Source: Caldifarciminota bacterium (GTDB lineage Bacteria > Hydrothermota > Tepidihabitantia > SM23-42). Taken from it: a DNA stretch of 64,000 nt. This document shows positions 7,768 to 17,666 of the stretch, in pieces (position 1 is the stretch's first letter; each line of letters begins with the position of its first letter). Under the pieces are notes generated by a model. The model saw only the letters and a list, made by a program, of their open reading frames with translations. It did not search any database and had not been told where the DNA came from. The DNA is taken from positions 248,586 to 312,585 of the forward strand of contig JALVOT010000014.1 in assembly GCA_027026255.1 (NCBI GenBank). The letters run 5' to 3'. The position numbers were made by a program, and so were the translations under genes.

Positions 7768-10209
7768 ATGCCTGAAAATCTTAAAAAGATTGAACTTAAG
7801 ATTTCTGGTATGACCTGTGCGATGTGCACAAAGACGATAAAACAGGCACTCGAGCGATTGAACGGTGTCCAGCAGGCAAATGTCAATCTCGGTAATGAAA
7901 CCGCATACATAACTTATAATCCGGGAAAAATTAAAATAAAAGACCTGCAAAGAGCAGTCGAGGATGTCGGGTATACGGTTTTAAACAGAAAGGCGGTTGT
8001 GAAGATTGGCGGGATGACCTGTGCTTCCTGTGTAAACACAATCGAAAAATCCTTAAAAAACACTGCCGGCACCATTAATGTCAATGTAAATCTGGCTGGA
8101 GAAAAGGCATATATCGAATACAATCCCCGGATTACATCTATTACAGAAATCAAAAAGGCGATTGAATCAGTTGGATACAAATACCTGGGTCTGGACCAGG
8201 AGGTAACTCCAGACTCAGAAAAACTTACCCTTAAAAAAGACCTTAAGGATAAGAAACTTCGTTTTTCTATCGGCTTTGCAGTGGGTATCTTCTTAATGAT
8301 ACTTATGTATTTTCCGCCGCCCCTCCCCCTGCCTCTCCCTGTTTTTATGCTCATTATCTCCACCCCGGTCTTTATCTATGTCGCCTATCCGATATTCCTC
8401 GCCGCATTCCGTTCCTTAAAAAACCGCACCCTCAATATGGATGTAATGTATACAATGGGTATCGGTGTAGCATATCTTGCCAGCATACTCGGCACATTCA
8501 ATATTGTCTTCACCCGGGAATTTATGTTCTATGAAACCGCAGTTTTACTCGGTTCGTTCCTGACCCTTGGTCGGTATCTTGAAGCACGGGCAAAGTCTAA
8601 AACATCCGAGGCGATTAAAAAACTCATTCAACTGCAACCGGACACCGCAACTGTTCTGCGCCGCGGCGAACCAGAAAAAATCTCCATAAACGATGTAAAA
8701 ATAGATGATATCATCCTTGTGAAACCAGGCGAACGGATACCGGTTGACGGCACGGTGATTGAAGGAAACAGCTATGTGGATGAATCGATGCTCACTGGAG
8801 AATCGACTCCCGTCCTCAAGAAAAAAGGCAAGTCGGTTGCCGCCGGCACATTGAATAAAAATGGGTTTTTAAAATTCCAGGCACAAAGGATTGGTAAGGA
8901 TACGCTGCTTGCTCGTATCATCAAACTTGTTGAAGAAGCCCAGGGTTCAAAACCACCAATCCAGCGTCTTGCTGATCAGGTGGTTGTCTATTTTATTCCT
9001 GCTGTGCTCTCCATTTCTTTATTATCCTTTGGAATCTGGCTTTTTTTGACCGACTATGGACTCCTCTTCGCCCTTACCCGATTGATTTCGGTTCTGGTGA
9101 TTGCCTGTCCCTGTGCCTTAGGTCTGGCAACCCCCACCGCGGTTACGGTTGGTATTGGTCGGGGTGCGGAAATGGGCATCCTCATCAAAAATGGCATTGC
9201 CCTTGAGATCTCAAAAAAATTGACGATGGTGGTCTTTGATAAAACCGGCACCCTGACCCGGGGAAGACCGGCAGTAACAGAAGTCATTCCATTCGGACTT
9301 GAACCTGAGGACCTCATTAAAATCACGGCAAGCGTGGAGATGAATTCTGAACATCCAATTGCCGAGGCGATTGTTAATGAGGCGGCGTCTCAAAAACTGA
9401 AATTGGATTCCTGCACCGATTTTGAATCCTATGAAGGTCTTGGCGTTGCGGCAAAACTAAATAATAAGGTTGTAACAATAGGAAATACCAAATTTCTCAA
9501 TAAAAAAAAGATAAAGATAGAACCCTCGGTTATGGAAATATTACAGCACCTTAAGGAACAGGCAAAGACCACAGTCCTTACCGCGGTTGATAAAAAAATC
9601 GTCGGGATTATCGCCATAGCTGATACATTAAGAGAAACTTCCAAACTGGGATTGAATGAGATAACAAAGATGAACCTCAAAACCGCAATGATAACCGGTG
9701 ATAATAGAAAAACCGCCCAATCCATTGCCCGGGAGATAGGAATCAAAAATATTATTGCTGAAGTCCTTCCGGGGACAAAAGCCCAAGAGATTAAAAAATT
9801 ACAGAATAAGGGTGAAATAGTAGCATTTGTCGGCGATGGAATAAATGATGCACCTGCCCTTGCTCAGGCCGACCTCGGGATTGCAATGGGAAGCGGCACC
9901 GACATTGCGGCCGAGAGCGGCGAAATCGTTCTGATGAATAACAGTATTATTGATGTTGCTGCGGCGATTCAGCTGGGAAGAAAGGTGCTTTCGAGGATTA
10001 AACAGAACCTCTTCTGGGCGTTTGCCTATAATACCCTGCTTATTCCGGTCGCTGCCGGTCTGTTTTATCCGCTTTTCCGGATTACATTCCGTCCTGAACT
10101 TGCCGGCCTGGCGATGGCGATGAGTTCAGTAACCGTCGTAACGCTTTCCCTCTTACTAAAAAAATATACTCCGCCGGCAAAAAATATTAATTACGCCAAA
10201 AGGAGGTGA
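7768..10209 (+). CDS. copA: Copper-exporting P1B-1 ATPase
   Basis: This is an 813-aa heavy-metal ATPase. Two N-terminal metal-binding domains carry GMTCAMC (Cys17, Cys20) and GMTCASC (Cys85, Cys88). Eight membrane segments are expected, with the CPC motif at 447-449. Asp491 of DKTGT is the phosphorylated residue, and TGES and GDGINDAP are intact. The YN in FAYNTLL and the MSS in AMAMSSVT mark the Cu(I) subgroup. It pumps Cu(I) out of the cytoplasm at the expense of ATP. The last codons AGG AGG TGA double as the ribosome-binding site of the YHS gene that follows. Confidence 0.95.
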   Translation: MPENLKKIELKISGMTCAMCTKTIKQALERLNGVQQANVNLGNETAYITYNPGKIKIKDLQRAVEDVGYTVLNRKAVVKIGGMTCASCVNTIEKSLKNTAGTINVNVNLAGEKAYIEYNPRITSITEIKKAIESVGYKYLGLDQEVTPDSEKLTLKKDLKDKKLRFSIGFAVGIFLMILMYFPPPLPLPLPVFMLIISTPVFIYVAYPIFLAAFRSLKNRTLNMDVMYTMGIGVAYLASILGTFNIVFTREFMFYETAVLLGSFLTLGRYLEARAKSKTSEAIKKLIQLQPDTATVLRRGEPEKISINDVKIDDIILVKPGERIPVDGTVIEGNSYVDESMLTGESTPVLKKKGKSVAAGTLNKNGFLKFQAQRIGKDTLLARIIKLVEEAQGSKPPIQRLADQVVVYFIPAVLSISLLSFGIWLFLTDYGLLFALTRLISVLVIACPCALGLATPTAVTVGIGRGAEMGILIKNGIALEISKKLTMVVFDKTGTLTRGRPAVTEVIPFGLEPEDLIKITASVEMNSEHPIAEAIVNEAASQKLKLDSCTDFESYEGLGVAAKLNNKVVTIGNTKFLNKKKIKIEPSVMEILQHLKEQAKTTVLTAVDKKIVGIIAIADTLRETSKLGLNEITKMNLKTAMITGDNRKTAQSIAREIGIKNIIAEVLPGTKAQEIKKLQNKGEIVAFVGDGINDAPALAQADLGIAMGSGTDIAAESGEIVLMNNSIIDVAAAIQLGRKVLSRIKQNLFWAFAYNTLLIPVAAGLFYPLFRITFRPELAGLAMAMSSVTVVTLSLLLKKYTPPAKNINYAKRR

Positions 10210-10214
10210 TAAAG

Positions 10215-10370
10215 ATGGCTGTCGATCCAGTATGTAAGATGGAAGTCGATGAAAAAACCACCCCGCTCAAAAGCGAATATCAGGGCAAGATTTACTACTT
10301 TTGTGCCCCTGGTTGCAAACACGAATTTGATAAAAATCCAGAAAAATATTTGAAAGATGAAAGGAGTTAA
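10215..10370 (+). CDS. YHS-domain small protein
   Basis: This is a 51-aa protein starting [13 protein letters not shown], with the paired pattern DPVCKM and [12 protein letters not shown] that defines the YHS metal-binding domain. It is preceded by a perfect AGGAGGTGA site that overlaps the copA stop. Stand-alone YHS proteins next to copper ATPases are thought to bind or hand over copper; that role here is inferred from position. Cys7, Cys30 and Cys34 are the probable ligands. The Hsp20 gene starts 2 nt after its stop. Confidence 0.85.
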   Translation: MAVDPVCKMEVDEKTTPLKSEYQGKIYYFCAPGCKHEFDKNPEKYLKDERS

Positions 10371-10372
10371 AG

Positions 10373-10678
10373 ATGGGGTCATTAAATAAAATAAAGGTCG
10401 CGCCGGATGTCTGCGCCTATCCAGACGATGACCACAAAAAATTGACCATAGAAATCGCCCTGCCCGGGGTAAAAAAAGAAAATATCAAGGTCAGGGTGCA
10501 TGAAGACAGCCTCAGCCTGAATGCACCCCGCGAAGATATTGAATACTCAACCTCCCTGGCATTCTGCTGTCCAATCAAACCTGAGGCATTAACTGCGAAA
10601 TATGAGAATGGGCTGCTCCGAATTGAAGCCCCATTCAAGGATGAAGAGTCTGATACAAGAGAAATAAAGATAGACTAA
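10373..10678 (+). CDS. Hsp20/alpha-crystallin-like small heat shock protein
   Basis: This is a 101-aa protein consisting almost only of an alpha-crystallin domain: KLTIEIALPGVKKENIKV, then a short loop and ENGLLRIEAPFK near the C-terminus. It lacks the long N-terminal arm and the C-terminal IxI tail motif of typical Hsp20 chaperones, so it may be a reduced form. Four cysteines or cysteine pairs (one CC at about residues 64-65) are unusual for the family. It lies between the copper genes and pncA in the same run, suggesting a stress-related role. Confidence 0.75.
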   Translation: MGSLNKIKVAPDVCAYPDDDHKKLTIEIALPGVKKENIKVRVHEDSLSLNAPREDIEYSTSLAFCCPIKPEALTAKYENGLLRIEAPFKDEESDTREIKID

Positions 10679-10685
10679 AAAAAAG

Positions 10686-11306
10686 ATGCACGAACTGAAT
10701 GCATTGCTGATAATCGATGTCCAGAATGATTTCTGCCCCGAAGGAAAACTTCCGGTAAAAGACGGCGATAAGGTCATCCCGATAATCAACCGGATTCAGA
10801 ATAGATTCTACCGCATTATTGCAACCCAGGACTGGCATCCAGAAAATCATCTCTCATTCGCCAAAAATCATCCGGGTAAAAAAGTATATGATACGATTGA
10901 ATTAAATGGGATAAAACAGACCCTCTGGCCGGTCCACTGCGTTGCCGGGACAGAAGGCGCCCGATTCCATCCCGGACTTAACACCAATTCCGTCCATCTT
11001 ATTCTCCGTAAGGGATTTAATCCGCAGATCGATTCCTATTCCGCATTTATGGAGAATGATAAAAAGACCCACACCGGATTGGCAAATTATCTAAGAGAAC
11101 TGAATATCAACAAGGTTTATCTTTGCGGACTCGCAACCGACTACTGTGTATTTTATTCAGCACTGGATGCAGTAAAACTGGGTTTTGAAACCTATCTCTT
11201 AATTGATGCCTGCCGGGGTGTTGATTTTCCCGAAAACAGCATAAACAACGCCCTTACCACAATGAGGCGGCGTAATATAAAGATTATAAATTCTCACGAA
11301 TTATGA
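10686..11306 (+). CDS. pncA: Nicotinamidase
   Basis: This is an isochorismatase-like hydrolase of 206 aa with the nicotinamidase catalytic triad Asp11 (IIDVQNDF), Lys109 and Cys154 (GLATDYCV). The metal site TQDWHPENH includes Asp49 and His51. It deamidates nicotinamide to nicotinate in the cytoplasm, the first step of the NAD salvage branch finished by the next gene. The stop overlaps the pncB start by ATGA, so the two enzymes are translationally coupled. Confidence 0.93.
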   Translation: MHELNALLIIDVQNDFCPEGKLPVKDGDKVIPIINRIQNRFYRIIATQDWHPENHLSFAKNHPGKKVYDTIELNGIKQTLWPVHCVAGTEGARFHPGLNTNSVHLILRKGFNPQIDSYSAFMENDKKTHTGLANYLRELNINKVYLCGLATDYCVFYSALDAVKLGFETYLLIDACRGVDFPENSINNALTTMRRRNIKIINSHEL

Positions 11307-12751
11307 AAGAAAATCTTGCCCTACTCACCGACTTATATGAGTTGACAATGATACAGGGATATTACTTAAGGTGTCCTGATGCCTATGCCGTATTTGATAT
11401 GTTCTTCAGACGCCAGCCCTTTGATGGCGGATTTACTATATTTGCCGGACTCCATCCCTTAATTGATAAAATCACCGACATAAGCTTTACTCAGGATGAA
11501 CTTTTGTATTTAGAGTCCTTGAATATTTTTCAAAAGGAGTTTCTTGATTACCTTTCAAAATTCAAATTCCAGGGCGATATCTTCGCCTTTCCCGAAGGCA
11601 GTGTAGTATTTCCCAATGAACCGTTAATCCGCGTTTCGGGCCGACTTATCGAAGCCCAATTAATAGAGAGTATGCTCCTCAATTTTATAAACTATCAATC
11701 CCTGATTGCCACCAAGACCGCAAGGATTGTTCTGGCTTCAAATGGAGGCAAGGTCCTGGAATTCGGATTGAGAAGGGCGCATGGGATAGATGGTGCTGTT
11801 TCGGCAACCCGGGCATCATTTATCGGTGGGGCGTCAGCCACATCAAATGTCCTGGCTGGGAAGATATATAATATTCCAGTCAGCGGCACTATGGCACACA
11901 GCTGGATAATGAGTTTTGAGGATGAAATTACCGCCTTTGAAAACTATGCTGACATATATCCGGAAAACTGTATTCTGCTCGTTGACACCTATGATACACT
12001 GAAATCTGGTGTCCCCAATGCAATTCGGGTATTCAAGAAATTAAAGAAGAAGGGCATAAAAAAATTCGGCATCAGGTTAGACAGTGGTGACCTTGACTAC
12101 TTGAGTAAAGAAGCAAGAAGACTCTTTGATGAACAGGGCTTAACCGAAGCAAAGATATATGCCTCAAACGAACTTGATGAATGGATTATAAATCAGATTA
12201 CAAAGAATAAGGCGCCAATCGATGCCTGGGGTGTTGGTACGAAAATTGTCACCGCTGATAAAGACCCATCACTCACCGGGGTCTATAAAATTGTTGCCAG
12301 GAGTCGACTGGGAAGAATGAAACCCTGTATCAAGATATCAAATAACCCTGAAAAGATATCAAACCCGGGTATAAAAAATATCTTAAGGTTCTATGATAAA
12401 AACAATATGATGCTTGCCGACCTGATCTATCTTGAGGACGAAAAAGAGATTAAAACATTGGTTGAAAATCGTGCTCCGATAAGATTCAATCATCCCCATA
12501 TCGACTATGCATCTTTTGTGCTCGACAACTATGACCGGGCTGAAACCAAACTTGAACCGGTAATTAAAAAAGGAAAAAGGATCAAACCCGAGCCGAAATT
12601 AAATGAGATTAAGGAATATGCGAAGAAAGAAATCAATGCCCTTGATCCAACATACCGGCGCCTGCTTAATCCCCATATATATAAAGTGAGTATCTCTGAT
12701 AAACTAAAAGATTTAAAACAGAATTTAATTAAGGAATATACATACAAATGA
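11303..12751 (+). CDS. pncB: Nicotinate phosphoribosyltransferase
   Basis: This 482-aa enzyme makes nicotinate mononucleotide from nicotinate and PRPP. Visible landmarks are LLTDLYELTM near the N-terminus, FGLRRAHG, the catalytic-loop His199 in SGTMAHS and the phosphate-binding IRLDSGDL stretch. Length is normal. It is coupled to pncA by a four-base overlap. The placement of NAD salvage inside a redox and metal cluster may reflect NAD(P) demand of the reductases there (inference). Confidence 0.93.
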   Translation: MKENLALLTDLYELTMIQGYYLRCPDAYAVFDMFFRRQPFDGGFTIFAGLHPLIDKITDISFTQDELLYLESLNIFQKEFLDYLSKFKFQGDIFAFPEGSVVFPNEPLIRVSGRLIEAQLIESMLLNFINYQSLIATKTARIVLASNGGKVLEFGLRRAHGIDGAVSATRASFIGGASATSNVLAGKIYNIPVSGTMAHSWIMSFEDEITAFENYADIYPENCILLVDTYDTLKSGVPNAIRVFKKLKKKGIKKFGIRLDSGDLDYLSKEARRLFDEQGLTEAKIYASNELDEWIINQITKNKAPIDAWGVGTKIVTADKDPSLTGVYKIVARSRLGRMKPCIKISNNPEKISNPGIKNILRFYDKNNMMLADLIYLEDEKEIKTLVENRAPIRFNHPHIDYASFVLDNYDRAETKLEPVIKKGKRIKPEPKLNEIKEYAKKEINALDPTYRRLLNPHIYKVSISDKLKDLKQNLIKEYTYK

Positions 12752-12810
12752 AGAGAATCAATCTTAGAACTCTTAGTGGGGATGAAATTAAAAAAATTGA
12801 AAGGAGGTGA
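12748..12810 (+). CDS. Possible 20-residue coupling peptide
   Basis: A tiny open frame starts with an ATG that overlaps the pncB stop in the ATGA arrangement. It runs for 20 codons and ends in AGG AGG TGA, exactly the Shine-Dalgarno sequence of the desulforedoxin gene. The peptide is basic (MKRINLR to KKIERR) with no recognisable domain. It could keep ribosomes on the message so that translation passes from pncB to the desulforedoxin gene. It may equally be chance. I know of no family for it. Confidence 0.3.
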   Translation: MKRINLRTLSGDEIKKIERR

Positions 12811-12815
12811 TTAAA

Positions 12816-12941
12816 ATGTCTAAGGTCCAGAAAGTCGGTGAAATCTACAAATGTGAAATTTGCGGCAATGTTGTTGAGGTAAAAGAAGTAGGCGGTGGTG
12901 AACTTATCTGCTGTGGCCAGCCTATGAAATTGGTTCAATAA
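12816..12941 (+). CDS. Desulforedoxin-type protein (N-terminal domain of desulfoferrodoxin as a separate gene)
   Basis: This 41-aa protein contains YKCEICGN and [10 protein letters not shown], the CxxC and CC cysteines of the FeS4 centre of desulforedoxin. In two-domain desulfoferrodoxins this part is fused to the superoxide reductase domain; here it is a separate gene placed 27 nt before the one-domain enzyme. It probably feeds electrons to it or serves as a small redox shuttle. An AAAGGAGGTGA site lies at the ideal distance. Confidence 0.88.
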   Translation: MSKVQKVGEIYKCEICGNVVEVKEVGGGELICCGQPMKLVQ

Positions 12942-12968
12942 ATTTAATATAAAAGAAAGGAGAAAAAG

Positions 12969-13361
12969 ATGCCAGAACTATCAAAGATTTTCCAATCCGG
13001 TGATTGGAAAAAAGAGAAGCATGTTCCGGTAATTGAATTACCGGGAACAATTAAAAAAGGTGAAAATCTAAAAGTATTAGTCAGCGTCGGGAAAGAAATA
13101 CCCCATCCTAACACAACTGAACATCACATCGCCTGGCTCGATATCTATTTCCTTCCTGAAGGAGAAAAATTTCCGATAAACCTGGGAAAATTTGACCTTT
13201 CCGCACATGGTGCATCAAGCCAGGGGCCCAATACAAGTACCCTTTACACCCAGCCCGATGTCAGTTTTACATTCAAAACCGACAAACCAGGAGAAATCAT
13301 TGCCTTCTCATACTGCAATATCCACGGATTATGGAATAATTCTCTGAAAATTTCATTTTAA
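12969..13361 (+). CDS. sor: Superoxide reductase (neelaredoxin type)
   Basis: This 130-aa one-domain superoxide reductase has the full Fe(His)4Cys ligand set: His18 after Glu16-Lys17 (EKHVP), His46, His52 (HPNTTEHH), Cys116 and His119 (SYCNIHG). Lys17 is the residue that guides superoxide. It reduces superoxide to peroxide without making oxygen, the route used by anaerobes; the peroxide would then be handled by the rubrerythrin encoded next. The start has a good GAAAGGAG site. Confidence 0.95.
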   Translation: MPELSKIFQSGDWKKEKHVPVIELPGTIKKGENLKVLVSVGKEIPHPNTTEHHIAWLDIYFLPEGEKFPINLGKFDLSAHGASSQGPNTSTLYTQPDVSFTFKTDKPGEIIAFSYCNIHGLWNNSLKISF

Positions 13362-13371
13362 GGAGAAAAAA

Positions 13372-13878
13372 ATGAAAAAAATGACTGAAAAAGCACTCTA
13401 TGATGCATTTGCCGGTGAATCAATGGCACATTTAAAATATCTTATATTCAGCGAAATTGCGGAAAAATCAGGGTTAAAAAATATTGCCCGTATTTTCCAG
13501 GCAATCGCCTATGCAGAATTTGTTCACGCTAAAAACCATGCCCAGAACCTGAGAATTCAGAGTGAAAAAACCGAAGAAAACATCCAGTCCTGTATTGAAG
13601 GTGAAACATACGAAGTGGAAGAGATGTATCCAGCATTCAATGCCATTGCCCAGTTACAGGATGAAAAGGGCGCCCAAAAATCCATCCATTATGCACTTGA
13701 GGCTGAGAAGATTCACGCCGAAATATATAAAAAGGCAAAAGCTGAAGCCGAGAAAGGAAATGATATGGAGATTACCGAAATTTATATCTGCCCGGTATGC
13801 GGCTACACCCATATCGGAAAACCACCCGATCACTGTCCGGTCTGCGGTTTGACCAGCGACAAGTTTAAAAAATTCTAA
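13372..13878 (+). CDS. rbr: Rubrerythrin
   Basis: This 168-aa protein has an N-terminal di-iron four-helix domain (AGESMAHLKY, AEFVHAKNH, ALEAEKIHAE) and a C-terminal rubredoxin domain with CPVCGY and CPVCGL. It is a peroxide reductase taking electrons through the rubredoxin centre. With the superoxide reductase 10 nt upstream it forms the standard anaerobic two-step superoxide detoxification. It is the sixth ferritin-superfamily gene in the first 14 kb of the window and the only one with the rubredoxin domain. Confidence 0.95.
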   Translation: MKKMTEKALYDAFAGESMAHLKYLIFSEIAEKSGLKNIARIFQAIAYAEFVHAKNHAQNLRIQSEKTEENIQSCIEGETYEVEEMYPAFNAIAQLQDEKGAQKSIHYALEAEKIHAEIYKKAKAEAEKGNDMEITEIYICPVCGYTHIGKPPDHCPVCGLTSDKFKKF

Positions 13879-13888
13879 AGGCCTTAAA

Positions 13889-14293
13889 ATGAGTCACAAT
13901 CACATTCCTGTCTGTGACCACATCGGTCTATTCACCAATGACCCAGAGAGGCTGCTTGACTTCTATACCCGAATAATGGAATTTGATAAAATAAGCGATA
14001 GTATACTTGATAAATCGATTATGAAATCGATCTTCGGGATCAATATAAAGTGTCGCTTCATAAAACTATCCAAAGGCGAATTGATGCTCGAAATATTTAC
14101 ACCAATTGAACAGAAGAGTCAGGTACAAACTAAGATCGGAATTAATCACTTCGGTTACAAACAGAATAATAAAATAAAATTTGTTCAGAGGCTTAAAGAG
14201 CAAGGACAAAACTTAATCACGATTAAAAAAAACAACCATTCCATCTACTTTATTAAAGACCCCGACGGCAATCTGATTGAGCTGCGTGAATAA
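13889..14293 (+). CDS. VOC/glyoxalase superfamily protein
   Basis: This 134-aa single vicinal-oxygen-chelate domain begins CDHIGLFTNDPERLLDFY and ends IYFIKDPDGNLIELRE, both typical of the family. The metal-ligand positions His (DHIGL), His (INHFGY) and the terminal Glu are present. The substrate is not evident; related proteins include methylmalonyl-CoA epimerase and glyoxalase I, but the sequence does not clearly belong to either. It sits between rubrerythrin and nitroreductase genes in the same run. Confidence 0.8.
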   Translation: MSHNHIPVCDHIGLFTNDPERLLDFYTRIMEFDKISDSILDKSIMKSIFGINIKCRFIKLSKGELMLEIFTPIEQKSQVQTKIGINHFGYKQNNKIKFVQRLKEQGQNLITIKKNNHSIYFIKDPDGNLIELRE

Positions 14294-14311
14294 TTCCAGG
14301 AGATAAAGATA

Positions 14312-14872
14312 ATGAAAGTGAAGACCGCAATTCAAAAAAGAAGGGCGTATCGTTCATTAAAGAAAATAGCAATCACCAGGCATTTGATAAATGACCTTTC
14401 TGAAAGTGCTCAACTATTCTGTTCCTGCTTCAATAATCAACCCTGGCGTTTTGTCTATGTCTATAAACAAAAAGTGCTCAGGAAACTACACAGTGCCCTA
14501 TCCCCCGGCAACGAATGGGCGAGGAACGGCTCTTTAATCATCGCAGTATTCAGCAAACCTGACTTTGATTGTGTAATAAAAGACCGTGAATACTATCTCT
14601 TTGATACAGGAATGGCGGCGGCGGCAATAATCCTTCGGGCGACAGAACTTGGACTTGTTGCCCATCCTATTGCCGGTTTCAGCCAGAAAAAGGTAAAAGA
14701 AATTCTCAATATCCCCCGGGATATGAAGGTAATCGCCTTGATAATTCTTGGAAAACATACCAGAAAACTCGAAAGGTCATTATCAGAAAAACAGATTCAG
14801 GCCGAGAAAAAGAGACCGAAAAGAATCCCGATAAAAAAGTTTGTCTTTCATAATCGGTGTGGAAAAAAATAA
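14312..14872 (+). CDS. Nitroreductase family protein
   Basis: This is a 186-aa FMN-dependent nitroreductase fold. It has the N-terminal [10 protein letters not shown] that contacts the FMN phosphate, [11 protein letters not shown] (the usual SxxNxQPW region, here SCFNNQPW) and a C-terminal part with [12 protein letters not shown]. Such enzymes pass electrons from NAD(P)H to quinones, nitro compounds or flavins. It is somewhat short and its substrate is unknown. Its 3' end overlaps the next gene by about 32 nt if that gene starts at TTG 14841. Confidence 0.82.
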   Translation: MKVKTAIQKRRAYRSLKKIAITRHLINDLSESAQLFCSCFNNQPWRFVYVYKQKVLRKLHSALSPGNEWARNGSLIIAVFSKPDFDCVIKDREYYLFDTGMAAAAIILRATELGLVAHPIAGFSQKKVKEILNIPRDMKVIALIILGKHTRKLERSLSEKQIQAEKKRPKRIPIKKFVFHNRCGKK

Positions 14873-16874
14873 AAGACCAAACCGTCTGATTAAAGAAAAG
14901 AGCCCTTATCTACTTCAGCATGCCTATAATCCTGTTGATTGGTATCCCTGGTGCTCCGAGGCTTTTCAACGGGCAAAAGAGGAAAATAAACCGATATTCT
15001 TATCCATTGGTTATTCTACCTGCCACTGGTGTCATGTTATGGCGGAAGAATCATTTGAAGACCCGGAAATAGCAAAAATACTCAATGACTACTTTATCTC
15101 AATAAAGGTCGATAAAGAAGAGCGCCCCGACATTGACAACTACTATATGACAATAGCCCAGGCCTTAACCAATAATGTTGGCTGGCCCCTGACAATAATA
15201 ATGACACCGGACAAAAAACCATTCTTCGCCGCGGCATACATCCCAAAAACAAGGACATATAACCAAATTGGCCTTATCGAACTATTACCATATATACACC
15301 AATTATGGCAGGAAAATAGAGAAAAGATACTACAGGCAAGTGATGAATTGATACAAATAATCGATAATTTGATGCAAACTCAAACTGCGGAAAATATAGA
15401 TTATACAATACATAATGCGGCATTTAATGAATTGGAAAAGCGTTTTGATGAAAAGTTCGGAGGTTTTGGAACTGCCCCGAAATTTCCTGCGCCGAATAAT
15501 CTCTTTTATCTTGCACGATTTTACTACTATACAAAAAACCAAAATGCCCTGAAGATTATGACAAAGACGCTGCGGCATATGGCGTGGGGTGGTATATTCG
15601 ACCAGTTAGGGGCCGGTTTTCACCGCTATTCCACGGATCAATACTGGATTTTACCCCATTTTGAAAAGATGCTTTATGACCAGGCACTTTTGATAATCGC
15701 CTATGCGCAAACTTACCAAATTACAAAAGATGGTTTATTCATCAAAATCGCCCAAAAAACCGCCGACTTTGCATTAAGGGAGATGTATACAACTGATGGC
15801 GGTTTCTGTTCGGCACTGGATGCAGATACAAAAGATGGGGAAGGCAGTTATTACCTATGGACGGCCCGGGAATTAAAGAATCTAATACCTGAATCAGATT
15901 TTAAGATATTTTCTCAAGTTTACAACATTAATGAACAAGGTAATTGTGCCATCCCGGGAATGAATATTCTATATTCAGGTAACTCAATGGAATATTACGC
16001 CCGGAGCTTAAAGATGGAACCTGCCGAATTAGAAAAAAATATTGAGAGAATAAACCGGGTTCTTTATAAACATCGTCAAAAAAGGGAACCGCCGGCCCGC
16101 GACAAAAAAATAATGACCTCCTGGAATGGGCTGATGATTTCAGCACTTGCAAAACTCGGCAAAATAATCTCCCAGGCAAAATATCTTGACGAAGCAGAAA
16201 AAACTGCAAACTTCATAAGAGAAAAACTTTTTGTTAACAACTCCCTCTATCATTACTATCTTGACGGAGCGAATATCGAAGGATTCTTGGACGACTATGC
16301 CTTCTTTATCCGGGGATTAATCAATCTATATGAGGCAACATTCAACAAAGAATACCTCAATTTCGCAACCAGCCTTGCAGCCCTGACAATCGATAAGTTC
16401 TGGGATTCGGATGATAAAGGGTTCTATACGGTATCAGCAACAACTGAATCCCCCCGGCGCATAAAAGAATTCCATGATGGTGCAATACCCTCGGCAAATG
16501 CAATAATGGCTTTAAATCTTATAAAACTCGGCACACTCGAAAATCATACTGAATTTAGCGAACTCGCCGATCAGACAATAAAGGCAAACAGCAAAAATAT
16601 AAAATCATCTCCCCTGCCCTTTCTTACAATGCTCAGCAACATCTTTCTAAGAAAGAATATATCTGAAGTGAAAATCAGGGGTGATAAAAACCAGTTAACT
16701 CCAGTATTAAACCATCTTGGTAAAGAATTTATACCTGACACGGTATTCTCTTATACACCCGCTCCGGAGGAAAATATTCAATTTCACCTATGCAAGAACG
16801 GTGCCTGTCTTGCTCCAATCAAGAATACGGCGGAACTTTTAGAAAAATTGCACGGGACAATAAACTATAAATAG
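14841..16874 (+). CDS. DUF255 thioredoxin-domain protein (YyaL/SPATA20 family)
   Basis: This is a 677-aa protein of the YyaL family. The N-terminal thioredoxin-like domain starts [20 protein letters not shown] and carries STCHWCHVM, the characteristic CxxC. The rest is an (alpha/alpha)6 barrel related to six-hairpin glycosidases, with [10 protein letters not shown] and SALDADT visible. The physiological role of the family is unknown. The start is uncertain: TTG 14841 or GTG 14859 both lack a good ribosome-binding site, and homology begins at about residue 13. It overlaps the nitroreductase gene, so coupled translation is likely. Confidence 0.9.
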   Translation: MSFIIGVEKNKRPNRLIKEKSPYLLQHAYNPVDWYPWCSEAFQRAKEENKPIFLSIGYSTCHWCHVMAEESFEDPEIAKILNDYFISIKVDKEERPDIDNYYMTIAQALTNNVGWPLTIIMTPDKKPFFAAAYIPKTRTYNQIGLIELLPYIHQLWQENREKILQASDELIQIIDNLMQTQTAENIDYTIHNAAFNELEKRFDEKFGGFGTAPKFPAPNNLFYLARFYYYTKNQNALKIMTKTLRHMAWGGIFDQLGAGFHRYSTDQYWILPHFEKMLYDQALLIIAYAQTYQITKDGLFIKIAQKTADFALREMYTTDGGFCSALDADTKDGEGSYYLWTARELKNLIPESDFKIFSQVYNINEQGNCAIPGMNILYSGNSMEYYARSLKMEPAELEKNIERINRVLYKHRQKREPPARDKKIMTSWNGLMISALAKLGKIISQAKYLDEAEKTANFIREKLFVNNSLYHYYLDGANIEGFLDDYAFFIRGLINLYEATFNKEYLNFATSLAALTIDKFWDSDDKGFYTVSATTESPRRIKEFHDGAIPSANAIMALNLIKLGTLENHTEFSELADQTIKANSKNIKSSPLPFLTMLSNIFLRKNISEVKIRGDKNQLTPVLNHLGKEFIPDTVFSYTPAPEENIQFHLCKNGACLAPIKNTAELLEKLHGTINYK

Positions 16875-16906
16875 ATGAGATTGTCTAATTTATATAAGGA
16901 GGTAAT

Positions 16907-17566
16907 ATGCCACTACTTGAAGAAAAGGTTAAACAAGAAGTGCAAGAATTTTTAAAGGGTCTCAAGGATCCAGTAAAATTAGTCGTTTTCACCCAGGATT
17001 CATTATTGACTGCACCGGGTATGGAGTGTCAGACCTGTCGGGATAATCGGAAACTAATCGAAGAGGTTGCCGCACTTTCGGACAAACTAAATATTGAAGT
17101 ATACGACTTTGTAAAAGATAAAGAAACAATTGATAAATATGGTATTAAAAATATCCCCTGCACGATTATCCAGAGTGATACTGATTATGGTATAAGGATA
17201 TACGGTTTACCTGCCGGGTACGAATTTGCCACTTTATTAAATGCGATAAAAATAGTATCGAATAAAGATTCTGAATTAAACAACGATACGAAAGAAAAAC
17301 TAAAAGAAATTAATAAACCGATTCACATTCAGGTATTCATCACCCTTACCTGCCCCTACTGTCCGAATGCGGCATCAATGGCGCACAAATTTGCTTTAGA
17401 AAACGCTAATATAACTGCCGATGTGATAAATGCCCAGGAATTCCCCCAGCTTGCCCAGCGCTATAATGTCTTTGCCGTTCCCAAAATTGTCATCAACGAA
17501 ACAGTCCAATTCGAGGGCGCCCTACCGGAAAACAACTTTCTCCAGAAAATACTGGAGGCCCACTAA
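16907..17566 (+). CDS. Protein disulfide oxidoreductase (two thioredoxin folds, PDO/Grx-like)
   Basis: This 219-aa protein has two thioredoxin-fold units with active sites Cys41-Gln-Thr-Cys44 (GMECQTC) and Cys149-Pro-Tyr-Cys152 (TCPYCP), and the cis-proline contexts NIPCTII and AVPKIV. This is the layout of PDO proteins of thermophiles, which make or shuffle cytoplasmic disulfides or act as glutaredoxin-like reductases. An AAGGAGGT site precedes it. It is the last gene of the + strand run; a palindromic repeat begins 3 nt after its stop and may end transcription. Confidence 0.92.
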   Translation: MPLLEEKVKQEVQEFLKGLKDPVKLVVFTQDSLLTAPGMECQTCRDNRKLIEEVAALSDKLNIEVYDFVKDKETIDKYGIKNIPCTIIQSDTDYGIRIYGLPAGYEFATLLNAIKIVSNKDSELNNDTKEKLKEINKPIHIQVFITLTCPYCPNAASMAHKFALENANITADVINAQEFPQLAQRYNVFAVPKIVINETVQFEGALPENNFLQKILEAH

Positions 17567-17568
17567 CC

Positions 17569-17660
17569 TTCCACTTACGAAGTGGAAATATAGTCTAAAA
17601 AATAACAGGCAGAAAGTTTTGTAATTTCATAAGATTTTTAGTTCCACTTACGAAGTGGAA
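17569..17660. repeat. Left paired REP-like palindromes
   Basis: Two exact copies of the 19-nt palindrome TTCCACTTACGAAGTGGAA lie at 17569-17587 and 17642-17660. Each can fold into an 8-bp stem with an ACG loop. The 54 nt between them resemble those of the right pair (18340-18430). The pair lies just outside the 3' end of the transposase gene, as REP/BIME sequences do for RAYT transposases. Confidence 0.85.
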
Positions 17661-17666
17661 ACTTGA

